Assembly (NCBI RefSeq): GCF_039929605.1
Contig: NZ_JBDSQX010000007.1
Span: 20,669 to 84,668, forward strand
Source: Pelomonas sp039929605
GTDB taxonomy: Bacteria > Pseudomonadota > Gammaproteobacteria > Burkholderiales > Burkholderiaceae_C
Length of the DNA: 64,000 nt
Direction of reading: 5' to 3'
Below the pieces are notes generated by a model. The model ran no database searches. It was given only the letters and a program-made list of their open reading frames with translations, and had not been told where the DNA came from. Below, one piece after another: positions 38,201 through 46,416 of this stretch. Position 1 is the first letter of the stretch, and each line of letters opens with the position of its first letter. The position numbers and the translations under genes are program-made.

Positions 38201-41200
38201 CCGCTGCCCTGCAGCAGCGAGTTGTTGCTGCTGGCCACGTCGGCCGAGCCGGCCACGGTGTTGGTCTTCAGCGTCAGCGCGCCGGCGTTGGAGAGGTAGA
38301 GCGTGTTGCTGAGGCTGCTGGCCAGCGTGCCGGCCGCCGTGTACAGCGGCGTGCTGCCCTGGTAGCCGAAGGCGCTGCCGCCGTTCAGGCTGAGGTCGCC
38401 GGTGGTGATGCTGGGGCTGCCGGCGCTGGCGCCGCTGCCGCCCTGCACATAGCTGCCGCTGTTGAGGTTTACCTTGCCGCCGGCGCCGGTGTTGATGCTG
38501 CTCGCCGTGATGACCCGGTCGGCCTTGACCGTGAGGTCCAGGCCGCTCTGGGAGATGTTGGCCAGCTGGAAGGCGGTGTTGCCCGTGGTGTCGCTAACGC
38601 TGAAGGTCAGGCCGGTGGAACTGATGGAATAGCTGTGTGTGCTGCTGCCGCTGGTGTTGTGCCGGGCATCCAGGTTCAGGCTGGTCAGCGTGGTGGCGTT
38701 GGAGACACTCACATTGCCGCCCGAGGCAACGATCAGGTTCTTGGTGTTGGTGCTCAGGGTCGAGCCCGTTCCCACGCCGCCGTTGCTGCCTACCGCCGAC
38801 AACATGATGCTGTTGCCGGTGAGGCTGCCCGAACTGCGGTTGATCTGAGCGCCGGTGCCGGTGGGCGCGCTGCGTGAGGTGAGCGAGATCGAGCCGGTGC
38901 TGGAGGTGCCGGCATCGACCGTGCTCAGGCTCAAGGCCCGGTCAACGCTGTAGCTGAAGTCCATCGCGCCCACGACGGCCATCCCCAGGCTTTGCGTGCT
39001 GCCGTCGGTGACGTTGAAGTTGCTCAAGTTGCCGGCCGTCACGCCATAGCCAAACGTGGTGGCCGTGCCGTGCGTCAGCGTCATGTCCAGCTTGGACACG
39101 TTCTGCGCGTCGTCCACATAGACGTTGCCGCTGCCAGCCAGGATGACCGTGGGCGTGTCGACGCGCAGCGCCGTGCCGCTGCTGCCGATGGAGCCGCCGC
39201 CGGCCGTGCTGGACGTGGCCGTCAGCAGCACGCGGTTGCCGGCGATGGTGCCCGCGCCGCTGTCGCTGCTGATGTTGCTGTTGGCGCCGCCGCCCGTGGT
39301 TGTGAGCGTCACGTCACCGCTGGCCGTGATGGCCGCCACCTGGATGTTCTTGCGCGTGGTGAAGCTGGTGTTGGTGAGGGCCGTGCCGCTGAAGCCCAGG
39401 CTTTGCGTGCTGCCACTGTCGGTGATGCCAAAGGTCTGGCCCAGGCCGCTGACGCCGAACACGCTGGCCGTGCCGGCCACCGTGGTGGTGTTGGTGCTGG
39501 TGATCGCCAGGTCGGTCAGTGCCGTGTCGCTGCTGGCAAAGAAGTTGCGGCCGGCACTGAGCGTCAGCGCGGTGCTGCCTTCCAGGCTGATGGCGTTGCC
39601 GCTGCCGGCGGCGCCGATCGAGCCCGCCGTGCCGGCCGTCAGCGACACCGTGCCCGCGGCGATGCCCGAGCCGGACACGCCGTCGTTGGTCAGGCTGGCC
39701 GCCGAGCTGATGCTGGCCGAGCCGGCGCTGCCCACGCCGATGTTGCCGATCTTCACGTTGCGCTGGCCGGAGAAGCTGAACGCGAGCGGCGTGCTGCTGC
39801 TCACCGCTTGCACGTAGTGCTCGGTGCCGTCTTCGGAGAGCGTGAAGTTCTGGCCGGCGCCGGCCGTGATGGCCATGCTGCCGGACGAGCCGCTGCCGCG
39901 CGTGACGGAGAGGGTGTCCAGCGTGGCGCTGTCGGTCACGGCGATGGCGCCGTTGGCCGTCAGCAGCAGCTTGGGCGCATCCACCGTAAGGGCCGCGCCG
40001 CTGCCAATGCTGCTCTGGGCGGCGCTCAGCGTCACCTGGTTGGCACGGATGCCGGTCGCGTTGTCGCTGTCGTTCTGGATCGCACCGCTGCTGGCGGTGA
40101 TGGCCACCGTGCCGCCCGCCGTGGCATCCACATGGCCCACCGTGATGGCGCCGCTGCTCTGCGTGTAGCTGATGCTGGCGGCAGCATCCAGGCTGGACAG
40201 GGTCAACGGCCCGCTGCCGCTGAGCCACATCGAGGTGCCGGCCTGCGCCGTCAGCGTGGCGCCGGCACTGCTGGTCACGGGCACGGCGCGGCTGCTGGCG
40301 CCAATGGCCTTGGCTGCGTCCAGCGTGAGGCTGCCGGTGCCGATGGCGATGCTGTAGCCGCTGGGGCTGAGGATGGCGCCTTGCAGCGCCGTCAGCGTGA
40401 CGGCCTGGTTGGTGGCGGTCATGAAGCCGCCCAGCGACAGGTCGCCTTCCACGGCCGTGATGGCCACCGACCCGGTGGCCGTGATGGTGCCCAGCGTGAC
40501 GGTGCTGGTGGTGTTGGTGCTGCCGGTGGGCATCGGCAACTGCACATAGACGCCGCCCGCGCTGGCGGTGGCGGCCAGGGTGCCGGTGACGACATCCATA
40601 TAGCCCGTGCCCGTGGCGCCGACGGCGAGGCCCGAGAACGTGGTGCTGTTGGCCAGCACGCGGGTGCTCTTGTCGCCGTCGTCCTTGATGGCGCCGGCGC
40701 TGGAGGTGAAGCGCGCCGTGCCGGTGTTGGTGACATCCACCTGGCCCAGCGTGATGTCGCGGTCGCTGGTGAAGGTGAGGTTCAGCGAGGACGTGTCGGT
40801 CAGCGTGGCCACGTTGTGCCCGGCTGCCGAATCGCTAACGCTGAGCTTGAGCGACGGCGCGGTGATCGCCATGCCATAGCTGGTGGTGGTGTCGGCGTGG
40901 GTGCTCGTGACGGTGAGCGTGCTCAGGTCGGTGAGGCTGTTGACGTACAGGTCGCCACGTGTGGTGAGCGTCAGGCTGGATGCATTGACGCCGATGGGGT
41001 TGGCCTGGCTGCCCACGCTGCCTTGGGCGGCGCTCAGGGTCAGCGTGCTGCCGGAGGTGACGCGCGACTGCAGGTTGCCGTCGTCCACCAGGTTGCCCTG
41101 GGTGGCGGTGAGGCTCACCGAGCCGGCGGCCTGCACCTGGCCCAGTTGCAGCGTGGCATCGCCGTTGAAGGACAAGCTGCCCAGCGGCACGCTGACCAGG

Positions 41201-44200
41201 TGGTCCAGCGTGTAGGACGTGCCGGTGTCGGTGACGTCGAACGTGAGATAGGGCGAGTTCACCTGCAGAGAGCCCGCGTTGCCCGGCGCGCTGTGGCGGT
41301 TGGTGATGCTCAGGCTGGTCAGCGTGGCCTCGGTGTTGGTGACGAACAGGTCGCCCGTGCTGGTGACCGTCAAGCCCGTGGCCTTGGTCTGCACCGCAGC
41401 GCTGGAAGTGCCGATGGCGCCGCTGGCGTTGAGCGTCGCCGTGCCGGTGATGATGCGGGTGGCGCTGTTGCCGTCGTCGAGGATGCTGCCGGCGCTGGCC
41501 GTCAGGCTGACCTGCCCGCCCGTGGACGTGCTGACGTTGCCCACCGTGATGTCGCCGCTGCTGTTGGTGACGCTGATCAGCGTGCTGGGCGTCGACAGAC
41601 GGTCCAGCGTGACGCTGCCGGTTTGCGTGATGCTGATGCTGCTGGAGCCCGCCTGCACGTCCAGGTGAGCGGCGGCGGTGCGCACCGAAACGCTGCCGCT
41701 GCTGGCCGCGTTGAGGGTGACGGTCTCGCCGGTGATGAGGCCGCTGTTGCCGGAGATGGAGCCCGAGGTGGTGGCCAGCGTCACGTTGCCCTGCGCGCCG
41801 GCATTGACCGTGCCCACGCTCAGGGAGCCTGTGCCGGTGGCCGTGACGGTGATGCCGTTGCTGGCCGACGAGGTGCTGGAGGTGAGCGAGGTGAGCGTGC
41901 TGCTGCCGCCGGTGCGGATGTCGATGGCGCCGTTGCCGGAGACGATGGACGACAGCACGCTGGAGGTGGCCGATGTGCTCGCGAAGATGCCGCCCGAGGC
42001 CGCGTTCGCGGAGATCGTGCTGGCGCTGGTGGACAGCGGCGTGCCGCTGCTGCCGATGGCAGCGCCGGCCGTGAGGTTGAGCGTGCCGGCGGCGATGCGC
42101 GTGGTGGCGCTGCCGTCGTCCAGCACGCTGGCGCCGCTGGAGCCGAGTGCCAGCGTGGCGCTGCCGGCGTTGACATCGCCCACGGTGAGCGCGCCGGTGG
42201 CGGTGACGCTGGAACTGCCGGTGGTGCTGAGGCGGTCCAGCGCCAGGGCGCCGGTGTTGGCCAGGTACACGCCGCCGCTGCCGGAGACGGCATCCACATG
42301 GCCGGCGGTGGTCAGCAAGGACTGCCCGCTGGTGCCGATGGCGCCGTTGTTGCCGTTGCTGCCTTGGGCGCTGAGCGTCAGCGACGCCGCCGTCAAGGCC
42401 GTGTTGGCAGCGCCCAGCAGGTTTCCGCCTGTGGAGCCCAGCGTCAGCGTGCCGGTGCCCACGTTCACGGTGCCCAGTTGCACGGAACGGTCCGACGTGA
42501 GGCTGAGATTCAGCGCGGGCGATTGGGTGATCTGCGTCACGACCAGCGCCGCGCCGTCGCTGACCTGGAAGCTCAGGCCGGGGGCGCTGACCTGGTAGTC
42601 GTTGGCATCGGTCGGGGCCACGTGGGCCGCAGTGAGGGACAGGCTGCCTAGCGCCATGTCGCTGGCGGCCACCAGGTGGCCGCCGGAGGCCAGCGTCAAG
42701 CTGCTGGTGTGGGTGGAGACGGCATTTCCCGCCGCGCCGACGTGGCCGCCCAGCGCCGACAGGCTGACCGCGCCGCCGGTCAGCAAGGGCGTGGCCCCGC
42801 TGGCATTGCCGATGGAGCCCACCGTGCTGAGCGCCGTCACCGCACCGGCGCCGGCATTGATATTGCCGGCCAGCGAGATGTCGCCCGTCGCGCGCAGCGT
42901 CACCGCGCCGCCGTTGGTGGTGAGCTTGCCGATGTTGCTCAGCGTGCTGCCTATGCCCTGCGCGTCCAGCGTGATCGCGCCGCCTTGCGTGCGGATCTCG
43001 GTCTGCGCATCGGCAAATTGGATGCCGCCCGTCAGCGTCGACTGCAGCGTGAAGCCGTGGCCGGCCGTCGTGGCCAGGTTGATGAGCTTGCCGGCCATCG
43101 CGTCGACCGTGATCTGGCCGGTGGCCTGCAGCACGATGTTGGTGTTGCCGGACAGGCCTTCGAGCAGGCCGCGCGACACGGTGTTCAGGCCCGCGTTCGC
43201 GTCGCCGGCGGCCACGCTGCCGTCGCCGGCATTGCCGTTCAACGAGCCGCCCGAGGCGCTGTCGGTGATGCGCAGGTCTGTCGGGTCGATCAGGAAGGTG
43301 CCGGTGCTGCCAGTGCTGGCTTTGGCCGCGCGCAGGTCCACGTCGCCGGTCAGGCCGATGTTCTTCTGGCTGGAAACTTCGGCAAAGCCGCCGTCACCGC
43401 CCTGGGCGCCGCCACGCGCGGAGATGCTGCCGCTGAAGACGGTCTGGTCCTTGGACCACAGCGTCACTTTGCCGCCGCGCCCCTGCTCGGTCGCGTCCGC
43501 AGTGAGCCGCGCCCCGGCCGCCACGCTGAGCGAGGCCGACTTGTCTGCGAACGGGTTGGCGGCATCGCTGAGGCCGGTGCTGCCGAGTGCGATCTCGCCA
43601 CCGCCGGCCTGGCCGGCGACGTCGATGACGGCGCTGCCGGCCACGGTGACATGCGCGCCGGTCACGACCACGCTGCCGCCTTGCCCGCCCTGGCGGGCCG
43701 ACGCATCGACCTTGCCGCCGACGACCACCTGGCCGGCGCCGCCGCCGGACAGCACGATGCTCCCGTCCTGGCCGCTGACCGTGGTGGCGCTGACGATGCC
43801 GTCGGTGTTGATGACCTGGTCGATCACGCCCTTGAGGGCGCGCGCGGTCAGCAGCACGCTGCCGCCGTCGGCACGGATCTCGCCGCTGTTGATGACCAGC
43901 GCGCCGCCCTCGGTGGGCGATTCGCTGATGGCCGAACCCGCGCCGAAGCTCAGCAGGCCGTCGCCATGGAAATCAAGCGTGAAGCTGTTGGCGGCGCCCA
44001 GGGCCACGCGGCCCAGGCGGGCCTCGATGACGCCGGAGTTGCGCACCCGCGGCGCCACCAGGGCCGCCAGGCCGCTGTCTCGGATGGAGATGTGGCCGCG
44101 GTTCTCGATGGTGGCGTTCGGGTTGGCCGAGGCCTGGCCGAAGTCGTAGCGGCCGGCCATGAAATCCTGGTTGCGGATATTGGCCGTGGTGGCCACCAGC

Positions 44201-44670
44201 CCGCCCACGTCGACGCGCGACGTGGCGCCGAAGACGATGCCGTTCGGGTTGATCAGCATCACCGTGCCGTTGGCATTGAGCTGGCCGAAGATCGCCGAGG
44301 GGTCGTTGCCGAGCACGCGGTTGAGCGTGACGCTGTGCTTCGCCGGCTGCAGGAAGTTGACCGTCTCGCCGGCACCGATGCTGAAGCTGCGCCAGTCGAT
44401 GATGGCGCGGTTGCTCTGCTGGAAGATGTTCAGCGTTCCCGGCGCGCCGGCCTGGATGGTGGCGCTGCCGTCCACCACCTGGCCGCCGGTCGGGTTGGCA
44501 TGGGCCAGCGGGCCGGCCATCAGCCAGCCCACCATCAGCGCCAGCTTGGAAAGGGCGGCGCGGTGGCTCTTGCGTTGCAAGGCGCGCTGCAGCGAGCGCT
44601 GCATGCGCGTCGCGCGGATCGCGGCGCGGCGGAGAACCTGGCGGGAGGGCTGGCTGATACCTTGGTACAT
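29230..44670 (-). CDS. Giant filamentous-haemagglutinin-like exoprotein (two-partner secretion TpsA)
   Basis: With 5,146 residues this is the largest gene of the window. It begins with a long basic signal region (about 58 residues, cleavage near GPLAHA-N). The TPS secretion domain follows (about 59-300), with IIDWRSFSIGAGETVNFLQP, LNRVLGNDPS and the NPNGI motif at 141-145. The rest is a long Ser/Thr/Gly/Ala-rich beta-helix. Its middle (to about residue 3,600) consists of divergent SVTLTA/STSG strands; near the C-terminus eight nearly identical modules occur (see the repeat entry). No cysteines or toxin domain are visible at the C-terminus, which ends GPTGEKKKRSDALLGEASR. A DUF-like FLIDPTDLRITD segment sits near residue 460. 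It is secreted through the TpsB encoded 36 bp upstream. Inferred role: adhesion or biofilm. Confidence 0.93.
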   Translation of the reverse strand: MYQGISQPSRQVLRRAAIRATRMQRSLQRALQRKSHRAALSKLALMVGWLMAGPLAHANPTGGQVVDGSATIQAGAPGTLNIFQQSNRAIIDWRSFSIGAGETVNFLQPAKHSVTLNRVLGNDPSAIFGQLNANGTVMLINPNGIVFGATSRVDVGGLVATTANIRNQDFMAGRYDFGQASANPNATIENRGHISIRDSGLAALVAPRVRNSGVIEARLGRVALGAANSFTLDFHGDGLLSFGAGSAISESPTEGGALVINSGEIRADGGSVLLTARALKGVIDQVINTDGIVSATTVSGQDGSIVLSGGGAGQVVVGGKVDASARQGGQGGSVVVTGAHVTVAGSAVIDVAGQAGGGEIALGSTGLSDAANPFADKSASLSVAAGARLTADATEQGRGGKVTLWSKDQTVFSGSISARGGAQGGDGGFAEVSSQKNIGLTGDVDLRAAKASTGSTGTFLIDPTDLRITDSASGGSLNGNAGDGSVAAGDANAGLNTVSRGLLEGLSGNTNIVLQATGQITVDAMAGKLINLATTAGHGFTLQSTLTGGIQFADAQTEIRTQGGAITLDAQGIGSTLSNIGKLTTNGGAVTLRATGDISLAGNINAGAGAVTALSTVGSIGNASGATPLLTGGAVSLSALGGHVGAAGNAVSTHTSSLTLASGGHLVAASDMALGSLSLTAAHVAPTDANDYQVSAPGLSFQVSDGAALVVTQITQSPALNLSLTSDRSVQLGTVNVGTGTLTLGSTGGNLLGAANTALTAASLTLSAQGSNGNNGAIGTSGQSLLTTAGHVDAVSGSGGVYLANTGALALDRLSTTGSSSVTATGALTVGDVNAGSATLALGSSGASVLDDGSATTRIAAGTLNLTAGAAIGSSGTPLSTSASTISANAASGGIFASTSATSSVLSSIVSGNGAIDIRTGGSSTLTSLTSSTSSASNGITVTATGTGSLSVGTVNAGAQGNVTLATTSGSISGNSGLITGETVTLNAASSGSVSVRTAAAHLDVQAGSSSISITQTGSVTLDRLSTPSTLISVTNSSGDITVGNVSTSTGGQVSLTASAGSILDDGNSATRIITGTATLNASGAIGTSSAAVQTKATGLTVTSTGDLFVTNTEATLTSLSITNRHSAPGNAGSLQVNSPYLTFDVTDTGTSYTLDHLVSVPLGSLSFNGDATLQLGQVQAAGSVSLTATQGNLVDDGNLQSRVTSGSTLTLSAAQGSVGSQANPIGVNASSLTLTTRGDLYVNSLTDLSTLTVTSTHADTTTSYGMAITAPSLKLSVSDSAAGHNVATLTDTSSLNLTFTSDRDITLGQVDVTNTGTARFTSSAGAIKDDGDKSTRVLANSTTFSGLAVGATGTGYMDVVTGTLAATASAGGVYVQLPMPTGSTNTTSTVTLGTITATGSVAITAVEGDLSLGGFMTATNQAVTLTALQGAILSPSGYSIAIGTGSLTLDAAKAIGASSRAVPVTSSAGATLTAQAGTSMWLSGSGPLTLSSLDAAASISYTQSSGAITVGHVDATAGGTVAITASSGAIQNDSDNATGIRANQVTLSAAQSSIGSGAALTVDAPKLLLTANGAIAVTDSATLDTLSVTRGSGSSGSMAITAGAGQNFTLSEDGTEHYVQAVSSSTPLAFSFSGQRNVKIGNIGVGSAGSASISSAASLTNDGVSGSGIAAGTVSLTAGTAGSIGAAGSGNAISLEGSTALTLSAGRNFFASSDTALTDLAITSTNTTTVAGTASVFGVSGLGQTFGITDSGSTQSLGFSGTALTNTSFTTRKNIQVAAITASGDVTLTTTGGGANSNISSDSGAGTIAGNRVLLTATSSTAGGGSIGSSGTALRVDTPTVILAGSGNVYVDDAQNVSKLDMTLTHGTATTFGYGVTAGNLSNFNVTDGSTQSLGMAVVGAMDFSYSVDRALSLSTVDAGTSSTGSISLTSRSAPTGTGAQINRSSGSLTGNSIMLSAVGSNGGVGTGSTLSTNTKNLIVASGGNVSVSNATTLTSLNLDARHNTSGSSTHSYSISSTGLTFSVSDTTGNTAFQLANISQSGLDLTVKADRVITASSINTGAGGKVNLNSGSYVQGGSGASAGSPSITTGDLSLNGGSAFGYQGSTPLYTAAGTLASSLSNTLYLSNAGALTLKTNTVAGSADVASSNNSLLQGSGGLFTTPTLKLSANQSLGSTGTLLTDTRRLTLVSRGNIDVSNASDLYALTMTSTHATAGVQNTIAVAAPRLALDLTDSVGGNQYHLGNLLDSSGLDFTLSTDVALSLGTVNAQAGRSLALYSTGSTTAITNDGGSLLTAGSITLSAGGSLGAAGGSGTRMQTNALGLTLVTGANAYADNAQDLSSLSLTSSQTAGGTAPAYQVTAPSLSFDITDDGTTRVNSVTDSTGLNFTLNTRRDQAVSVIDLGRSGSVSLTSVGDILGDADSSKRISAASASFYASNGGAVGSVGNPIHLSAPLTSFSVTGALNVESDTHIDRLGITVTHPTVTYGGAYSIVSVPISGAAYALFTATDSVTGTALTSVNDPLGLAFSFTGDRAMQVGSLNLGTTGTVTLTGTSSGGILGDGDPNTQVQAASLSMTSLGGAVGAAGSGNGIDATVNSVSATALSGSVNLALHGRTLLGSISGTSGVNLANDEGDIALGSINAGGSAVSINNQGGSILSGSIFNATTVALTASGSIGNTSAIGTTANGGGTTTLTASASAAHGAIGSIALSESYNLAASSVTAPAGVTLSSGYGLSAGTLTSGGAVALSSSQGSINGINSSNAITGTSVNLSARYGTGNGIGNNSVSLNVNTPQLVLNTPGSVYVTDTADLNLLTVDRTNYSSTGSSGTLSVIASGLTFSATDSANTTTLTSLADGTGLDFTYLGIGSLSVGSLNVGAGSLLLQAYLSSGNGNINAINSSSLITAGSLNLQAYGTGSNIGSSGTALGTAVGSLTASAGTGGMFLRQAGSLNLTSLSTTGDLAVTASSGDLTLGTLSYGSAKTLNLTASGGSILAGSGTLAGSGANAAITLSAANGIGTELAPVLVNASAGHTVNASVTGTGSLHLSSLSTLNGGLTTSVHDGSTTVTAAGSIKLTAMSSGTDAAGNDIRVTASAGDITVVSVSGGSGASFNAIDLSANAGRLIATPGTTLQAFDVNLHGATGVGDATNRMSANGQRVQVSSSGGAIYLGASTPSVLSGVNSNGGLIDISTAADLLLANASSGGGAITVASTTGGVALIAGNINAGAGNVSMSSTAAGGMVRDDGNSSTRVSGATVTLNGAGGVGSSTQAVGTSATTLALTGGSSGTGIFVNDANASGVTLASIIANGGAVGITTAGPTVATDVRAATNVAINASSGNLTVVAVTATAGSAQLTAAGAILGSGNGTHVTGTSVQLAAGGDIGTVTDTLTGAGAPVRVNTANLTGLSTTGSNAVISVRNLNTSTLTLSPTLLTMGSGSSAYLSSAGDVAFNPGAFSFAGNLLLSADGAIVLPTAGISTTGRLGLVGTDLSSAGGSPRLLTLAADSLYLRSGATGGATTLNSTAQSIDAALTGAGALTVNNTGVLTGATLATSNGDITATSSGSMTAGSVTAGGANRNIALSSTAGDLTVGTLNAGSNGTLTLSAANGSLFTASPAFTASALNLTAGTGIGSNGSAFDVSGMAVTAQVTGKGGIYVGSGTALTLGALTTANGDIQVTSAGNLNASSSLSAGQSGNVALTSTGGNLTLGQAFVNNGSDASRSGLALQAAQIALNGGGISTTGAQTYNGAVTLGANSTLSGNGVAFSSSVDGARNLTVNSGAGAASFGGAVGGTTRLGALVINSSGATTFAGAVNAASVTTDAAGTLAINGGSVNTTGAQSYGERAVLGASTTLTGTSVTLSGGADGSATLTIVGASTLGGDISTTGAQSYSGAVTLAADAALSGNGVAFASTVDGARNLTVNSGAGAASFGGAVGGTTRVGALTINSSGATTFSAAVNAASVTTDAAGTLAINGGSVDTTGAQSFGERAMLGASTTLTGDAVTLSGGADGSATLTIAGASTLGGDISTTGAQSYNGAVTLAADASFSANGVAFASTVDGARNLTVNSGAGAASFGGAVGGTIRLGALTVNSSDATTFSAAVNAASVTATGTLAINGGSVNTTGVQNFGDAVTLGSDATLSGNGVAFASAVDGARNLTVNSGAGAASFGGTVGGTTRVGALTINSSGATTFTAAVNAASVTTDAAGTLAINGGSVNTTGAQTFGERAVLGANTTLTGSSVGLSAGADGTATAARTLTIAGASTLGGDISSTGAQSYNGAVTLAADATLSGNGVAFSGSVDGARNLTVNSGAGAASFGGAVGGTTRLGALTVNSSGATTFTAAVNAASVTTTGTLAINGGSVNTTGAQNFGGAITLGADATLSGDGVAFASTVDGARNLTVNSGAGAASFGGTVGGTTRLGALVVNSSGATTFTAAVNAASVTTDAVGTLAINGGSVNTTGAQSFGERAVLGASTALIGSSVSLSAGADGSASAGQALTIAGASTLGGDISTTGAQSYNGAVTLAADATLSGNGVAFASTVDGARSLTVNSGTGIASFGGTVGGTTRLGALAVNSSGATTFAGSVNAASVTTDAAGTLAINGGSVNTTGAQSFGERAALGASTTLTGNAVSLSAGADATTTAGQTLTIAGASTLGGDISTTGAQSYNGAVTLATDATLSGNGVAFASTVDGARNLTVNSGAGAASFGGAVGGTTRVGALAVNSSGATTFAGSVNAASVTTDAAGSLAINGGSVNTTGAQSYGERAVLGASTTLTGNAVTLSGGADATATAGQTLTIAGASTLGGDVNSSGTQTYTGAVNLRSDTSLHSTGGSLVFGSTLDSAANGNLTLRADSGAIDVAGAVGGSGAIGALTLRSGTFTTFNGSVQVGSLAQSAAGGLTRFADRLAASGAGGLQFNGTSFRFDDAVTAALGGIVITNTDAAGTVSFAAGTTVQAATSFTQTGGAGVTLPAVLRVTAGPITLNAPATLPSGEATLSAQGDIKAVGLQGPATALTLNSGTGALLIGLDDATAEHKLAVGSLLVPAAGSAQLFGSVDANGGATAATMVRGGLANSPYFFNGTPWGPVGQITVLAAITAPTFVVPSRPLASALFNPAMLATSIAPNALEAWMDPQVLSLGPTGEKKKRSDALLGEASR
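30240..33480 (-). repeat. Tandem coding repeats of the TpsA C-terminal region (eight modules)
   Basis: VDGARNLTVNSG (once VDGARSLTVNSG) recurs eight times. Six modules are about 145 residues (roughly 435 bp) and contain AINGGSVNTTGAQ, FGERAVLGAS and TLTIAGASTLGGDIS blocks. Two are about 95 residues and lack the GER and TIAGAS blocks, so they look like internal deletions. Nucleotide identity between modules is high, giving a recombination-prone tract where copy number could vary and where short-read assembly may be wrong. Confidence 0.88.
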
Positions 44671-44706
44671 GGGGCGCTTTCTCGGCGATGGCCAGCAGGA
44701 CGACGC

Positions 44707-46416
44707 TCAGAACTGGGTAGAAACGGAGACGAAGGCGCGGGCGTGTTTGCTGCCGCGCGTCCTCACCTCGGTGTTCATGGGTTTGGCGATCTCGAAGGTG
44801 GCGAACACCTTGTCGCTCAGGCCGGCGCGTGCGCCGAGGCCGAGGGAGCCGAGCTTGGCGCGGGGCACGGGGTTGCCGCCCGTGGCGGCCCACACGCGGC
44901 CACCGTCCACATAGCCGTAGAGCTGCACATTGCGTGGCAGGCCGGCCGGCACGTAGCGCAGCTCCAGCATGGCGGCCACACCGTTGTCGCCGGCAATCTC
45001 GCCGTCGTCGTAGGCGCGGCCGAAGCTCGCGCCGCCCAGGCCCAGCTCTTCACTGGCGAGCAGCGGTCGGCGGCTGACCTGGCTGGTCGCGCTGGCGATG
45101 AGGCTCCAGCGGTCGGCCACCTGCTGCAGCCGCGTCACGTCGAGGGTGAGCTTGGTGAAGTCGCTGCGGCCGTTGACGCGCGAGGCCAGCGGCGAGAAGT
45201 TGCGCGACGCGCCCAGGCCAGACAGCCCCTGATGCAGCATGCCGCGCACGGTGGTGATGCCGTCCCAGGCGTCGGAGCGATCCCAGCTCAGGCCGGCGCG
45301 CAGGATGCGCAGGCGGTCGCGGGTGAAGCCGGTGGCGGCGAGGTCGGTGCTGACATCGCGCGCCTCGAACTGGGCGACGGCGCGCAGGTTCTGCTCGCGC
45401 GAGCGAATCAGCGGCCAGCTCAGCGTGCCGCTGGCCGAGCTGACGCGGCTCTTCACATCCAGAGGTGCCAGTTCGCGTTGCGGGTTGGAGCGGGCGTGGG
45501 ATGCCGACAGGTTCGCCAGCAGGCCGTTGTCGGACAGCAGCGCGTCGTAGCTCGCGCCCACGGCGGTGCTGCGCCCGGTGGGCAGCGAGGTCTTGGCGTT
45601 GATGGAGACGCGGTCCGCGCGCGCGCCCAGCGCATTCCACGCGTAGCTGCCTTGCAGCTGGCCGGCGCCGAGGTAGGGCGAGCCGCGGTTGTCCAGGCTG
45701 ATGCCGCCGTCGGTCGCGCGGCGGTCCACGCGCACGATCAGCGTCGAGCCGCCTTGCTCGGTGGGCGAGGATTCCAGCGTGCCGCGCACGGTGAGCCCTG
45801 GCAGGTCATTCGCCAGCAGCAGGCGGCGTTCGATCTCTGCGAGGGTGACCGGCTTGACGCCGCGCACGCCGTTGATCAGCCGCTCGACCGCCGCCCGCAC
45901 CGGGCCCTCGTCGCCCTGGTAGACGACGTTGGCCACGAAGCCTTCGACCACGATGACGCGAAAGCGCCCGTCGTCCACCGTCTGCTGCGGCACGATCACG
46001 CGGGAGGTGACGTAGCCGGCGCTGCGGTAGCGCGTTTCGATGGCCTGCGCCACGCCGAAGGCCTCGGCCACCGTGACGCGGCGCCCCAGCAAGCCGGCGT
46101 ACAGCGGCCGCAGCGTGTCCTCGGGGAAGGCGGTGGCGCCCTCGATCACGAGAGCCTTCAGCTCGAAGCTCAGTTCTTTGGCGCCGGGTGGCACTTCGGC
46201 CGAGGCACTGCGCGGCACGCTGAGCTGCGGCACGGCGGTGTTGGGCATGGGCATCACCGGCCGCAGCGGCTCGCGTCCGGGTTCAGCGCCGGGGGGCAAC
46301 TGCACAGGCGGCGTCTGCGCCCATGCCGACACGAGACTGCAGGCCAGGGCGGCAGCCCAGCTCAGGCGGGCGGCATGCAGCGCCAGGGGGCGGGGGGATG
46401 CGGGGCGAACATTCAT
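44707..46416 (-). CDS. ShlB/FhaC/HecB-type outer-membrane translocator (TpsB)
   Basis: The 569-residue product has a signal peptide (about residues 1-33, ending VSAWA), a Pro-rich linker and POTRA domains (first about 83-160: LKALVIEGATAFPEDTLRPL, GYVTSRVIVPQQTVDDGRFRVIVVEGFV). A 16-strand-type beta-barrel follows with VRVDRRATDGGISLDNRGSPYLG, LGGASFGRAYDDGEIAGDNG and a terminal phenylalanine (FVSVSTQF). It should export the TpsA encoded immediately downstream. The start is set at ATG 46416 for the signal peptide; a longer frame upstream is noncoding in character. Confidence 0.93.
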   Translation of the reverse strand: MNVRPASPRPLALHAARLSWAAALACSLVSAWAQTPPVQLPPGAEPGREPLRPVMPMPNTAVPQLSVPRSASAEVPPGAKELSFELKALVIEGATAFPEDTLRPLYAGLLGRRVTVAEAFGVAQAIETRYRSAGYVTSRVIVPQQTVDDGRFRVIVVEGFVANVVYQGDEGPVRAAVERLINGVRGVKPVTLAEIERRLLLANDLPGLTVRGTLESSPTEQGGSTLIVRVDRRATDGGISLDNRGSPYLGAGQLQGSYAWNALGARADRVSINAKTSLPTGRSTAVGASYDALLSDNGLLANLSASHARSNPQRELAPLDVKSRVSSASGTLSWPLIRSREQNLRAVAQFEARDVSTDLAATGFTRDRLRILRAGLSWDRSDAWDGITTVRGMLHQGLSGLGASRNFSPLASRVNGRSDFTKLTLDVTRLQQVADRWSLIASATSQVSRRPLLASEELGLGGASFGRAYDDGEIAGDNGVAAMLELRYVPAGLPRNVQLYGYVDGGRVWAATGGNPVPRAKLGSLGLGARAGLSDKVFATFEIAKPMNTEVRTRGSKHARAFVSVSTQF

